64,000 nt of DNA from Piliocolobus tephrosceles (taxonomy: Eukaryota; Chordata; Mammalia; Primates; Cercopithecidae): NCBI RefSeq assembly GCF_002776525.5, contig NC_045439.1, positions 156,413,850 through 156,477,849 on the forward strand, written 5' to 3'. The notes under the pieces are model-generated. The model saw nothing but the letters and a program-made list of their open reading frames with translations, had not been told where the DNA came from and did no database searches. The position numbers and the translations under genes were made by a program. This document shows positions 54,122 through 64,000 of this stretch, piece after piece. Numbering within the stretch: position 1 is the first letter of the stretch; every line of letters begins with the position of its first letter.

Positions 54122-55638
54122 CTCTTTGTATTATTTAGATTAAATTTTATTTCTCTCTTCTCACATTCACTAACTTTATTCTCTATCATCTCTAAGCTAG
54201 TACGGAGCTCATTCAGCAAATTGTTTATTTCAGTTCCTGTATTTTTAGTTCTATAATTTTCATTTAGTTCTTTTTTTACATCTTCTATTTCTTTGCTGAG
54301 ACTTTCTATTTTTACTTGTTTCAGGAGTATTTATAATTGCTTGTTGAAACTTTTTGTGATGACTGCTTTGAAATCTTCATCAGCGAATTTCAACCGCTGA
54401 ATCATCTTCGTGTGTGCTTTTGTTTGTTGTCTGTTGTCATTCAAGTTGTTATTTTCTGGGTTCTTGGCATGACAAGTGGTCTTTGATTGTATCTTGGATA
54501 TTTTGGGTACTATGTTAGAAGACTCAGAGTCTGTCTTCTTTAAAGCTTCCATTTTAGCACGCAGTCTCCCCATTTAGATTTAGGATGCAAGTCCTTTAGG
54601 CTGTGGTTCCAGTGACGAGGTTTCAGAGCCCTTGTAGTGCTACTGTAGTCGAGTGTGTTCGTGTGCTACTTGGGGGCACTCTGCAATGTGTATGTACATT
54701 TGCATGTGTGAAACTTTCATACTGGTCCAGTTCTAATCTTTTGACGTGTTGAATCCGTCAGTTTTACCTTTGGGTTGATCAGCTGTCTGCTCCAGACCTT
54801 CTATGCAGGCTTAAAGAATCATTTTCTCCAGCTTTTTCCTATCTGAGATCCTCTTCCCCATGTCTAGCTGGGGGTGGGGACAGAAATCCAGACTCCCCAC
54901 TCCATCTCTGCGGACACCATGCAAGTAGGGAAGGAACTTGCTGCCGACAGTCCCCTGGCCCTGGTGGATGGGAGCGGGAGTCCACACCCCCTACCTGGCC
55001 TCTGCCGATGGCACCAGCCCAGGCTGCCTGCTGCTGCTGGGCAGGGCATGGGAGTGCAGACTCTCTTTGAGACTTCACTGCAGTGCTGGAGTTGCTGCGG
55101 TGTTCACTTAGCTGAAGGTAAAGTGGGTATTATCAAAAAAGATTTCTGTCCTGTGGCCTGCCCATTTCCCTGTCTCTGCTAGAGAAATACGGCTTTTCTT
55201 CAAGCTTTATTTTCCATCTGCGCCTTATGGTGGTTCTGGGTTGCAGGCTTCTCTAGCACCCAGTCCAGAATATAGCAAAGATAAAAAGAAAACCCAGAGA
55301 TTCGCCACCACCTCAGTCCTCAAGTTCTGAGTTCTCCAGCCACGCTGCCTGCCTCTTTTTTACTTTTCCAAGGGTCCTTATGATTGTCCATTGAATTATT
55401 TCAAGGGTTTTTAGTTTTACTTAACAGAAAGGAGCAGAGGGAAGTGAATCTACTTGTCTAGGAGTAGAAAGCCGGCTCCTTTTTTATGCTAGATGTTTTT
55501 TGTCTTTTACATTGTAACTAGAAACTCCTGGATTTTTTTCCTCAGAATATTGGAGTCAATCAATGTTTCTTTCATTTTCAAATACAGAAATGTTTTATAA
55601 TGTGTTTACTAAAATGATAAAGAATCAGGTTAACAGAG

Positions 55639-55927
55639 GCCAGGCATGGTGGTTCATGCCTGTAATCCCAGCACTTTGGGAAGCCGAGGCAGGTGGATCA
55701 CCTGAGGTCAGGAGTTCAAGATCAGCCTGGCCAACATGGCGAAACCCCGTCTCTACTAAAAAATGCAAAAATTAGCTAGGCGTGGTGGCAGGCACCTGTA
55801 ATCCCAGGTACTCGGGAGGCTGAGGCAAGAGAATCGCTTGAACCCAGGAGGCGGAGTTTGCAGTGAGTCGAGATCGTGCCTCTGCACTCCAGCCTGGGTG
55901 AAGACTTCATCTCAAAAAAAAAAAAAA
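55639..55927 (+). mobile_element. AluS, plus strand
   Basis: Full dimer from 'ggccaggcatggtggttcat', with a short deletion ('cctgggtgaagacttcatct' lacks the usual 'cagagcgag') before a 14-A tail. Confidence 0.94.
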
Positions 55928-57180
55928 GAAAATGGGGTGGGGGTTTCATGAGGGGCTCACTGCTCCAGGTCTTACCTGGGTTCTGCCAGTGGTGGGGCTG
56001 TTACTTTCCACTGGCAGCCACACCAAGCTGGCCACACCTGGCACCTCTGGTGCAGTGGCTGAGGATGCCCCGGAGATGAGGTCTTCAGATGCCCCTTCAT
56101 GTGCACCAGATGCCAACTGCCTGCTGTAGGGGAGGGTGGTGGAGACTCTAAAGTTCAGTGTGCAGAAGGATTAGCTGGTTTGCCAGACAAACTTAGAGCA
56201 TCCCTGCCCTGTGGGGTAAAGGGTAAGAACTGTCACCCTTTGGTGCTGGCTCCTGTGCCAGGACCCCCTCCCGGGACAAGTGCACACAATCCCCTCTCAG
56301 CACTGCTGACACAGCCCTGCAACTTGCAGCGGGCTCCGCCCACCTCTTCCCTACAACCCCCACTCCTGTTTGGGGCTGTAAAAATAGAAAAACACTCCCA
56401 TACAAGCCCAAAATGCTTTTGCTATTCTCTCACCCCACAACAATCAACACAGAAGACTTCTATGGCCAAATGTGTGGGGATTTCTCCCCAACAATACACA
56501 AGCAATCGGTTCTGCAGCAGACACCAGCTGGGTGTCCCCAACTTCAATTCTGAGACTGTCCACCTGGAGGTAGCATCAGATCCGAGGGTGAGGGCGCCAT
56601 GCCCAAGACTACCCCTCCTCCCAACCCCGCTGGATACCAGGAACAAGTGCGGGGCCTCCAGAACTCCTGACTGCCTGGCTTCAAGTTGGGGTCCCCATGG
56701 CTCCTCTTTTGGTTTGATGAATTCGCTGGAGTCGCTCTCGCAGCTCTGGGAAACACTTACCTTTAGTGGTTGATGACAAAGGATACAAATGAAGAGATGC
56801 AGAGGGTGAGGTATGTGAGAGGGAGCACCAAGCTTCGATGCTCTCCCCAGGGACCACCCTCCAAGAAGTAACCCGGGTTCAGCCATCCAAGAGCTCCTGG
56901 CATCCAGTTCTTTGGGGTTTTTACGGAAGCTTCACGGCTGATTAAACCACTGGCTATTGGTGATCAACTCAACCTCCAGGTTGGGGGGTGGAGCTGAAAG
57001 TCCTGACCTCTCATCCTGCCTAGGTGTTTCTCGTACCCAGCTCCCCCCTCCCTAGGGGCTGCCAGCCAGCAGGTAACTCATTCCTGTACAAAAAGACATC
57101 ACTGTGGATTTCAGGAGTCATGTGCCGGGAAATGGGGTTTACAGTATCACAGGGGCCATGCTGGGGCTCCCGTGAGCCCG
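55928..57180. other. GC-rich LTR-like DNA holding the longest open frame
   Basis: The text 'ggatacaaatgaagagatgc', 'cggctgattaaaccactggc', 'ggtgatcaactcaacctcca', 'aaaaagacatcactgtggat' resembles, from memory, an old primate LTR-type repeat that I cannot name. A 224-codon plus-strand frame (56099-56773) and a 154-codon minus frame (56422-56886) overlap here. The plus frame is Pro/Ser/Leu-rich, with no domain, no signal peptide and no Kozak-quality start, and both frames look like chance. Confidence 0.45.
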
Positions 57181-57890
57181 AGTCACCCAGCCTCGTCCAT
57201 AGTGGGCTCAGGAGCCCTGCACTGTAGGGCAGGATGTGCATCCCGTGCACGGGACGGGGACACAGAGGACACAGAGGAGCCTGGAAGTGTGGCAGGACTG
57301 GGCCACGACAACTCATTCTCCTGCCAAGGAACAGTGAGAGAGAGAAGGCTCCCCAGGGCGCAGCCACAGCACACCTAGGGGTTCCATGGAAGCAGATCCC
57401 ATGCAGGCCTCTCCCCGTGAGTTCGGGTCATCTGAGACTGGTCATTTGAGCCCCGGCCACGCGCTGTTGATGATGTGAGACCATAACCTATCCAGGAATT
57501 CAAACTGAGGCGTCTGCTCCAACCACCTGTGATTTATGGGCATTAATTGCAGACCTGTCTTATAAAATCAGGATGGAGCCGCCACTGCTGAGGCAAGGAA
57601 AAGATTTGTCTAAAATATTGGCTGCTGTTGTCGATACTGGGACCTCTTGAGCCAGGTCCCTTCCGCATTCTGATGAGGTAAGGCTGCTCTGGAAGAAAAA
57701 GGTCTCCAGAACATAAATCTATTTGACACCAAACGTCTCCTCATGGTGAGCCAAACCACCCTGTGCAGGAGCCAGAGATACAGACACAGAAAAAGAGGAG
57801 CTGGTTCTGTCTTCAAGGACAGAAAGAAGGAGAAAGTGCCTGGTGCTAAAGCAAGCCCTCTTTGCAGCTCATTCTAAGCCCAAACCAGCT
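57181..57890. other. Unassigned DNA
   Basis: No repeat family recognised. Short overlapping frames only. Contains the imperfect inverted phrase 'cccgtgcacggga' near 57242. Confidence 0.35.
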
Positions 57891-58325
57891 CCTGCAACTC
57901 TTGCCAAAGCCGTAGCTCTTCATGGGGATGGAAAAGCAATCTCATCCTGTGTGGCCATCGGGATGATTTTCTCCTCCCCTCGTGCCTGCTGTAGAGGAGG
58001 GGCGTTTCCTCATGTCATGACTGTTGCTTTGGCCAATGGAGCATTAGCAGTGAGGTGTGGGCAAAGGCCTGCAATATGCTTGTGCGTACAGTTGGCTCAG
58101 CTCCTGGGCTCTGGCCCTTCACCATGAGAACACGTCCAGGTGCTGCTGATCAAAGGAGGAGGAGCCTGTGGGGCACATCAGAGGCCACCCTGCCGCTTAG
58201 AGCCCAGTGCAGCTGAGCCCAGTGGCCTGCACAGCCTTGTGTGAAGTGCTACAAGACACAAACTGTGAAGTTGTCTGTTACACAGCATTATTGTGCCAAT
58301 AATCCGTCACCACATCCAGGACTTT
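57891..58325 (+). mobile_element. MLT1-type MaLR LTR, plus strand
   Basis: 'gctttggccaatggagcatt', 'cttcaccatgagaacacgtc', 'ttgtctgttacacagcatta', 'ttgtgccaataatccgtcac' follow the order of MLT1 LTR sequence. The 5' border is loose. Confidence 0.7.
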
Positions 58326-59989
58326 AGAGAAGCAAGACACTGATAGGATGCTCGCGCCACCATCTTCAGAATTATCTGAAAAACAACACTGACACCAACA
58401 TAATTTTTTTTTCTCTCACTTCTTCAAATTACATTATTCCCTCAGTCTGTGAGTCAGGGGTTATTTTATTTTTAAAGTTTGCTGCCTTCTCAGTAGATAT
58501 AATTTGACCCTAATTTTGTAAGACATGAATATATATAAATATATTCCAGAGATGAGACTGAAATGCTCAAGATGGTGACAGCAGTATTTCTGGGTTGAGA
58601 GATCTAGAGTGACTTATGTTCCACTGAAAACATTTCTATATGTGTTCACATTTTCTATAATAAGTCATTATTTTATGATCAGTTATATATACTTGATTTT
58701 TGAACAGATAAAGCTTAACATAAACACGGTTTAAACATAAAGTTTACTTCCCCAGAAACTTTGTTCAGAATGTCAAACACACAGGGCAGGAAGATAAGTC
58801 AATCCTTGCACAACGGAGTCACTGTTCACCCTGGGAAGGGAGGTAACTGCCAGAAACCCAGACAAAGGGATCCTCAGATGCTGTTGGCCTCTTCTGCTTA
58901 GGAACTGATGGCAAAAAATATTTGTCCTTGAGAAAGCCAGCCCCTGATTAAATGTTACTATGCTCCGATACAGTGTCAGTAAATCATTTCCAAAACCCCG
59001 AACACTGAAATAGTGGGAGGTGGCCATGACCACTTGGGTGATTTCTCACCTGGGAGGACATCATAAAGGTGAAGACAAGCACTGGGGTACAAATGTGCTT
59101 GCAATGGGGATATCTGCAGTGAGCAGAGAGTGGGGCACACACCTCCCTAGACTTGTTTCTCAGAAACACATCAGGTCACCCACTTTCTCTCCAAAAGCAG
59201 AACATAAAGTTAGATTGAGCTCATGTTCCCTTGTCCATGAATAACTGGATGTGTGAGGTTATGACAGATTTAGAACCTGCCAAAATCAGAGTGAGTGCCC
59301 TTCCTGGGCTGGAACACACTCTACTTCTCTGAAGTGGAATAAGATGGAAATTTCATAACCTCAAGGGACAGAGAACATTGCCCACTGCAGCGGATGGTAA
59401 TACTCAGGGGCATCCTCCAGGGTTCGTCAGGTGGGCAGAATCAGAATGGGTCATGGGATGACAGATCTATTACGGGAACGAGACCTTGCCAGTTGCGGGA
59501 GGAGCTAGAGAAGCGAAGGTATCAGAGGGAAGTTGGCAGAGCAGAGGAGTCACCAATTAGCCGGTCTGAGAAATCAAGCTCGTCGTGTTGCCAAAGCTGG
59601 TCCCTGAAGGCAGAGGAGACGTCTACAGCAAGCTATTTCTTCTGTGGGTTTTCAGCCAAGCACCTGAAGATGGTCTGGAGCTATTGTTGGCCAGGAAGAT
59701 GCCCCACAGTGAAGAAGACCAAATGGACAAGGAGTACAAGGACACGCAGGAGGGCTGTGGCACCTCCAAGTGTGTCTGTCACCACCCCTAACTGCACTGA
59801 TCTTTGGAGGGTAATGGCTGCTGCCTGCTGATCAGAATTGGCTGAGTCCTTTCCATAAGGAAGGAAGGGGAAAGGGAAATCAAAAGAGAATCTGGCCTTG
59901 TCAGTTTCTATGGCAAGGCTCTGCCAGCAAAAAAACAGTGGCTATGGGCCAGGCAGCCCGCCTGCTGCAGAGCCAGCTCTTCCAGCTAA
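58326..59989. other. Repeat-poor DNA
   Basis: About 1.7 kb with no Alu, L1 or LTR recognised. The largest frame is 145 codons on plus (59394-59831), with no domain. A candidate for unknown regulatory content only by its lack of repeats. Confidence 0.4.
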
Positions 59990-60190
59990 GGGCTCCTCCA
60001 CCTCAGCACTGCTGATGCTTCCAGCCCAGTGATCCTTTGTGGTGGGAGTTTATCCTGAACATCCTTGGCCTCTACCCACAGGATTCCAAGGGCATAGTCC
60101 CTGCAAGTTATAACCAAAACCATCTCCAGACATTGCCGAATGTCCCCAGAGTGGTGGCAGACAAAATCCTGCCAGGTGAGAACCACTGTT
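59990..60190 (-). mobile_element. MER20-like hAT-Charlie MITE
   Basis: 'ctcagcactgctgatgcttc', 'tgaacatccttggcctctac', 'aaccatctccagacattgcc', 'gaatgtccccagagtggtgg', 'aggtgagaaccactg' follow this hAT-type MITE in reverse orientation. The terminal 'gagaaccactg' is the typical end. Confidence 0.75.
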
Positions 60191-60335
60191 TTACCTTCTC
60201 CGTCTCAGAGTGCTGAACCAAGGTTTGAGAACACAATGAAGCTTATTCGGTCACATCGTGCTCACTAAAAAACATTGTTTTAAAAAATTTTAGTGAGAAT
60301 AGAAAGGATTTCTATGCAATTAATAAACAACTAAG

Positions 60336-60483
60336 GGCTGGGCATGGTGGCTCACACCTGTAATCCCAGCACTTTAGGAGGCTGAAGCAGGAGGATCACT
60401 TCAGGCCAGGAGATTGAGACGAGCCTAGGTAACATAGCAAGACCCCATCTCTACAAAGAGTTTAAAAATTAGCTGAGCATGGC
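60336..60483 (+). mobile_element. Alu first monomer, 3'-truncated
   Basis: From 'ggctgggcatggtggctcac' to 'aaaaattagctgagcatggc', then unrelated sequence. No second monomer or tail, so it was cut after insertion or is a free monomer. Confidence 0.88.
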
Positions 60484-61155
60484 TGTTGCCTAGCAAGTAA
60501 ATAAATCCAGTGTTCTATTTTTCCATCACTGTGGCACTCATTGCCTTTCCTTTAACAATTCTGGAGAGTCCACTAAGATTGCCTTGTCGATTCCCCTTGT
60601 CTGGAGCAGTGGACAGCTCAATCTGAGGGGTGTGAGCCCTCAGCTCAAAGGGCTGAGCCCACCGTCAGGGGCTCTGCTGCTTTTCGTGGTGAGACACTCA
60701 ACAGCAATAATGCTTTTCTTGTTTTCTGAGTTATAACCTGAGTCCTGGTCAGCAGTTTCCAATGCATGACTCAGAGGGTGAGACGTTGCTGGGATGCTAA
60801 AGTGATTTGTTGAGTTTTCAACCTTGATTTGTAACTTATCTGTTAACTCTCTTTTGAAAGAAATCTTTGTCGTGGAGGAGTGAATAAGCTACTGAGCATC
60901 TGCAGAGTCCCACAGTTCTCTAAATTTCTGCCTATTCTATTTATAGTCTGTACTTCTCATTCAAATGCATGTTGGGTCATGGAGACCAACACTGTCCAGA
61001 AAAAAAACTGGCCCAGTCTTGACTCAATCTGAAAGTCTCTCTGTTACACAAAATTGTCATTTTCCATACTTATCACCATTATCTGTGGGTTTGTCTCTCT
61101 GTTTCTTGTTCTAAAAATTCTGCAGAAAGTTTGTGATTGAAGCATTTATGCAAGA
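60484..61155. other. Unassigned DNA
   Basis: No repeat or coding frame recognised. Confidence 0.35.
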
Positions 61156-61427
61156 GTCATACGTAACAATTAAAATGGTAAATTTTATGTTATATATATT
61201 TCATCACAATAAAAAATAAGTCAAATGCTGGCTGTACAAACTAAAAATAAAGAGTCAGACACAGACTTATGGGAGGCAGCTAGAGCAGTACTTACAGATA
61301 AATTTATAATTGTAAATACTTATGATAACAAAGAAAAAAGATCTCAGATCAACAACTTAACCTTCCACAGTAAGACACTATGAAAAAACAGCAAGCTAAA
61401 CCCAAAGCAAGCATAAGAAAGGAAATT
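61156..61427 (+). mobile_element. Older L1 pieces: a 3' tip and an ORF2 fragment
   Basis: 61156-61205 ('aaaatggtaaattttatgtt', 'tcatcacaataaaaaataag') is an L1M 3' tip. From about 61260, 'gggaggcagctagagcagta', 'gatctcagatcaacaactta' and 'gcaagctaaacccaaagcaa' are the central ORF2 region of an older L1. The younger L1 below is inserted into this. Confidence 0.75.
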
Positions 61428-62342
61428 GGGGGGGGCGGAGCAAGATGGCCAAATAGGAACAGCTCCAGTCTCCAACTCCCAGCACAAGTGACACAGAAGA
61501 CCGGTGATTTCTGCATTTTCAACTGAGGTACTGGGGTCATCTCACTAGGGAGTGCTGGACAATCGGTGCTGGTCAGCTGCTGCAGCCCGACCAGTGAGAG
61601 CTGAAGCAGGGTGAGGCATCGCCTCACCTGGGAAGCGCAAGGGGGAAGGGAATCCCTTTTCCTAGCCAGGGGAACTGAGACACACAACACCTGGAAAATC
61701 GGGAACTCCCACCCCAACACTGCGCTTTAAGCAAACGGGCACACCAGGAGAATATATCCCACACCCGGCCAGGAGGGTCCCTCGCCCACGGAGCCTCCCT
61801 CATTGCTAACACAGCAGTCTGCGATCTAACCGCAAGGCAGCAGCGAGGCTGGGGGAGGGGCGCCCGCCATTGCTGAGGCTTAAGTAGGTAAACAAAGCTG
61901 CTGGGAAGCTTGAACTGGGTGGAGCTCACAGCAGCTCAAGGAAACCGGCCTGTCTCTGTAGACTCTACCTCTGGGGACAGGGCACAGCTAAATAACAACA
62001 ACAAAAAAGCAGCAGAACCTCTGCAGACGCAAACGACTCTGACAGCTTTGAAGAAAGCAGTGGATCTCCCAACACGGAGGTTGAGATCTGAGAAGGGACA
62101 GACTGCCTGCTCAAGTGGGTCCCTGACCCCTGAGTAGCCTAACTGGGAGACATCTCCCACTAGGGGCAGTCTGACACCCCACACCTCACAGGGTGGAGTA
62201 CACCCCTGAGAGGAAGCTTCCAAAGTAAGAATCAGACAGGTACACTTGCTGTTCAGCAATATTCTATCTTCTGCAACCTCTGCTGCTGATACCCAGGCAA
62301 ACAGGGTCTGGAGTGGACCTCAAGCAATCTCCAACAGACCTA
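61428..62342 (+). promoter_or_regulatory. L1PA-type 5' UTR with internal promoter
   Basis: About 915 bp between the G run and the gap. 'caagatggcc' at 61441-61450 is the YY1-type site near the L1 start that positions transcription. Further landmarks: 'ctcactagggagtgctggac', 'gcatcgcctcacctgggaag', 'ggctgggggaggggcgcccg', 'acagcagctcaaggaaaccg'. The family's 5' UTR also has an antisense promoter, which this copy may retain; activity cannot be judged from sequence alone. Confidence 0.88.
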
Positions 62343-62352
62343 NNNNNNNNNN
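62343..62352. other. Assembly gap (10 N) hiding L1 ORF1 start
   Basis: The 5' UTR stops about where 100-odd more bases would be expected before the ORF1 start. The sequence resumes well inside ORF1, so the 10 N stand for several hundred bases of real sequence. The gap length is a placeholder. Confidence 0.9.
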
Positions 62353-63012
62353 GATTGAGGATCAAATGAATGAAATGAAGCGAGAAGAGAAACCAAAAGA
62401 AAAAAGAAGAAAAAGAAATGAACAAAGCCTGCAAGAAGTATGGGATTATGTAAAAAGACCAAATCTACGTCTGATTGGGGTGCCTGAAAGTGAGGGGGAA
62501 AATGGAACCAAGTTGGAAAACACTCTTCAGGATATTATCCAGGAGAACTTCCCCAACCCAGTAGGGCAGGCCAACATTCAAATTCAGGAAATACAGAGAA
62601 CGCCACAAAGATACTCCTCGAGAAGAGCAACTCCAAGACACATAATTGCCAGATTCACCAAAGTTGAAATGAAGGAAAAAATCTTAAGGGCAGCCAGAGA
62701 GAAAGGTCGAGTTACCCACAAAGGGAGGCCCATCAGACTAACAGCAGATCTCTTGGCAGAAACTCTACAAGCCAGAAGAGAGTGGGGGGGCCAATATTCA
62801 ACGTTCTTAAAGAAAAGAATTTTAAACCCAGAATTTCATATCCAGCCAAACTAAGTTTCATAAGTGAAGGGGAAATAAAATCCTTTATAGATAAGCAAAT
62901 TCTTAGAGATTTTGTCACCACCAGGCCTGCCTTACAAGAGACCCTGAAGGAAGCCCTAAACTTGGAAAGGAACAACCGCTACCAGCCATTGCAAAAACAT
63001 GCCAAAATGTAA
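62353..63012 (+). pseudogene. L1 ORF1 (RNA-binding chaperone), C-terminal two thirds, frameshifted
   Basis: ORF1p is the trimeric nucleic-acid chaperone of the L1 RNP. The visible part covers the end of the coiled coil ('QMNEMKREEKPKEKRRKRNE'), the RRM ('YVKRPNLRLIGVPES', 'RRATPRHIIARFTKVEMK') and the C-terminal domain ('RPIRLTADLLAETLQARREW'). The frame starting 62354 is lost at a run of seven G (62784-62790), after which the protein continues one frame over to the stop at 63010-63012. The start codon and N-terminal coiled coil lie in the gap. A G-run shift next to a gap could also be a sequence error. Confidence 0.9.
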
Positions 63013-63075
63013 AGACCATCGAGGCTAGGAAGAAACTGCATCAACTAATGAGCAAAATAACCAGTTAATATCATA

Positions 63076-64000
63076 ATGGCAGGATCAAGTTCACACATAA
63101 CAATATTAACATTAAATGTAAATGGACTAAATGCTCCAATTAAAAGACACAGACTGGCAAACTGGATAAAGAGTCAAGACCCATCAGTCTGCTGTCTTCA
63201 GGAGCCCCATCTCACATGCAGAGACATACATAGGCTCAAAATAAAGGGATGGAGGAAGATCTACCAAGCAAATGGAGAACAAAAAAAAAGCAGGGGTTGC
63301 AATACTAGTCTCTGATAAAACAGACTTTAAACCATCAAAGATCAAAAGAGACAAGGCCATTACATAATGGTAAAGGGATCAATTCAAAAGGAAGAGCTAA
63401 CTATCCTAAATATATATGCACCCAATACAGGAGCACCCAGATTCATAAAGCAAGTCCTTAGAGACTTACAAAGAGACTTAGACTCCCATACAGTAATAAT
63501 GGGAGACTTCAACACTCCACTGTCAACATTAGACAGATCAACAAGAGAGAAAGTTAACAAAGATATCCAGGAATTGAACTCATCTCTGCACCAAGCGGAC
63601 CTAATAGACATCTATAGAACTCTCCACCCCAAATCAACAGAATATACATTCTTCTCAGCACCACATCACACTTATTCCAAAATTGACCACATAATTGGAA
63701 GTAAAGCACTCCTCAGCAAATGTAAAAGAACAGAAATTATAACAAACTGTCTCTCAGACCACAGTGCAATCAAACTAGAACTCAGGACTAAGAAACTCAA
63801 TCAAAACCGCTCAACTACATGGAAACTGAACAACCTGCTCCTGAATGACTACTGGGTACATCACGAAATGAAGGCAGAAATAAAGATGTTCTTTGAAGCC
63901 AATGAGAACAAAGATACAACATACCAGAATCTCTGGGACACATTTAAAGCAGCGTGTAGAGGGAAATTTATAGCACTAAATGCCCACAAGAGAAAGCAGG
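63076..64000 (+). pseudogene. L1 ORF2 N-terminal part (AP-like endonuclease), with two offsetting indels, cut by window end
   Basis: ORF2p carries endonuclease, reverse transcriptase and Cys-rich domains; only the endonuclease and the start of the linker are inside the window. Visible catalytic neighbourhoods: 'LTLNVNGLN' (Asn), 'QEPHL' (Glu, with Pro where Thr is usual), 'MGDFNTPLS' (Asp, Asn), 'SKIDHIIGS' and 'SDHSAIKLE' (Asp, His). The frame from 63076 is shifted by one extra base in a run of nine A near 63282-63290 and meets a stop at 63313-63315. A loss of four bases near 63354 brings the original frame back, and it stays open from 63355 to the end of the window. As it stands the protein is truncated. 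Confidence 0.92.

Larger units (their letters stand above)
45180..55475 (-). mobile_element. Near full-length ancient L1M, antisense, expanded by insertions
   Basis: Reading left to right the interval runs in antisense from the L1M 3' UTR (45180-45900) through ORF2 3' (46240-50290) and 5' parts (51480-52960) to ORF1/5' UTR text (53290-55475). Landmarks: 'gatacaagtcctttgtcaga', 'ccatgaacatggcatgtctc', 'tcaaagagtcagctttttat', 'tgaaaagcatgtgtattatg', 'tccaatctctttcagttggt', 'cagccattatttctttggca', 'ctacttgtctaggagtagaa'. Removing the Alus, one LTR and one L1 tail leaves roughly 6.5 kb, about L1 length. All frames are broken. It could also be two or more adjacent fragments of related L1s. Confidence 0.7.
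61428..64000 (+). mobile_element. L1PA-type LINE-1, 5' end intact, runs off the window
   Basis: The element starts with a G run at 61428 and the canonical 'aagatggccaaataggaaca' start, so its 5' end is present. That is uncommon, since most L1 copies are 5'-truncated. Order: 5' UTR (to at least 62342), 10-N gap, ORF1 remainder (to 63012), 63-base inter-ORF spacer, ORF2 from 63076 onward. Sequence is close to primate L1PA consensus, so it is younger than the surrounding L1 pieces. The 3' end and the right target duplication lie outside. Confidence 0.93.

Noticed and set aside
62246..62854. A 202-codon frame running across the N gap
   Set aside because: The part before the gap is L1 5' UTR and the part after it is ORF1. 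The continuity is only an effect of the placeholder gap length, and the last residues follow the G-run frameshift.
1..64000. Search for a new multi-gene system, CRISPR array, operon, tRNA or rRNA
   Set aside because: Nothing in the window has the organisation of such a system. The content is primate intergenic DNA dominated by SINEs, LINEs and LTRs, and claiming a system would not be supported.

Overview
This is a 64 kb stretch of primate intergenic DNA in which nearly everything recognisable is retroposed. Young minus-strand Alus at 6126-6430, 15087-15383 and 35375-35667 read 'cggctagttttttgt', 'cgcccgtct' and 'ggcttgagccacc' where human AluY reads 'ggctaat', 'cgcccgcc' and 'ggcgtgagcc'. I know that combination from Old World monkey (macaque/baboon type) AluY lineages, so the source is most likely a cercopithecid. 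I find no intact protein-coding gene, tRNA, rRNA, CRISPR array or bacterial-style operon. Most open reading frames are antisense Alu or L1 translations.

Layout. 0-5.2 kb: old L1 and half-L1 (HAL1-like) sequence, invaded by Alus and by a short younger L1 tail with a 20-bp target-site duplication. 5.2-14.8 kb: about ten Alus, a MIR, an MLT1 LTR and two MaLR LTRs head to head, L1/L2 tails, small palindromes. 14.8-18.1 kb: an antisense ancient L1 3' region with Alus and a half MADE1. 18.1-25.3 kb: low-repeat DNA, a Tigger/pogo-type DNA transposon fossil bounded by TA and CAGG ends with a residual transposase frame, L2, MER5A-like and L1 pieces. 25.3-30 kb: more antisense L1, an MSTB-like LTR, and a repeat family seen three times in the window. 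30.9-32 kb: L2-like sequence.

32.6-36.2 kb: a processed pseudogene of beta-tubulin class I (TUBB), carrying the whole 3' UTR and a poly(A) remnant. It is interrupted by a 477-bp LTR-like insert, a free Alu monomer and an Alu nested inside another Alu. 36.2-45.2 kb: Alus, MIRs, an L1 3' end and unassigned DNA. 45.2-55.5 kb: what looks like a near full-length ancient L1 on the minus strand, expanded by Alus, a THE1-type LTR and a second L1 tail. 55.6-61.2 kb: one Alu, LTR-like DNA containing the longest open frame (224 codons, probably not a gene), an MLT1 LTR and a MER20-like element.

61.4-64 kb: a younger L1PA-type element on the plus strand, inserted into an older L1 ORF2 fragment. It has its 5' UTR, an ORF1 interrupted by a 10-N assembly gap and a frameshift, and the start of ORF2 with two offsetting indels. 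It runs off the window. The genes do not work together as a system: this is a record of layered insertions. Subfamily names come from memory of consensus sequences and were not checked by search.
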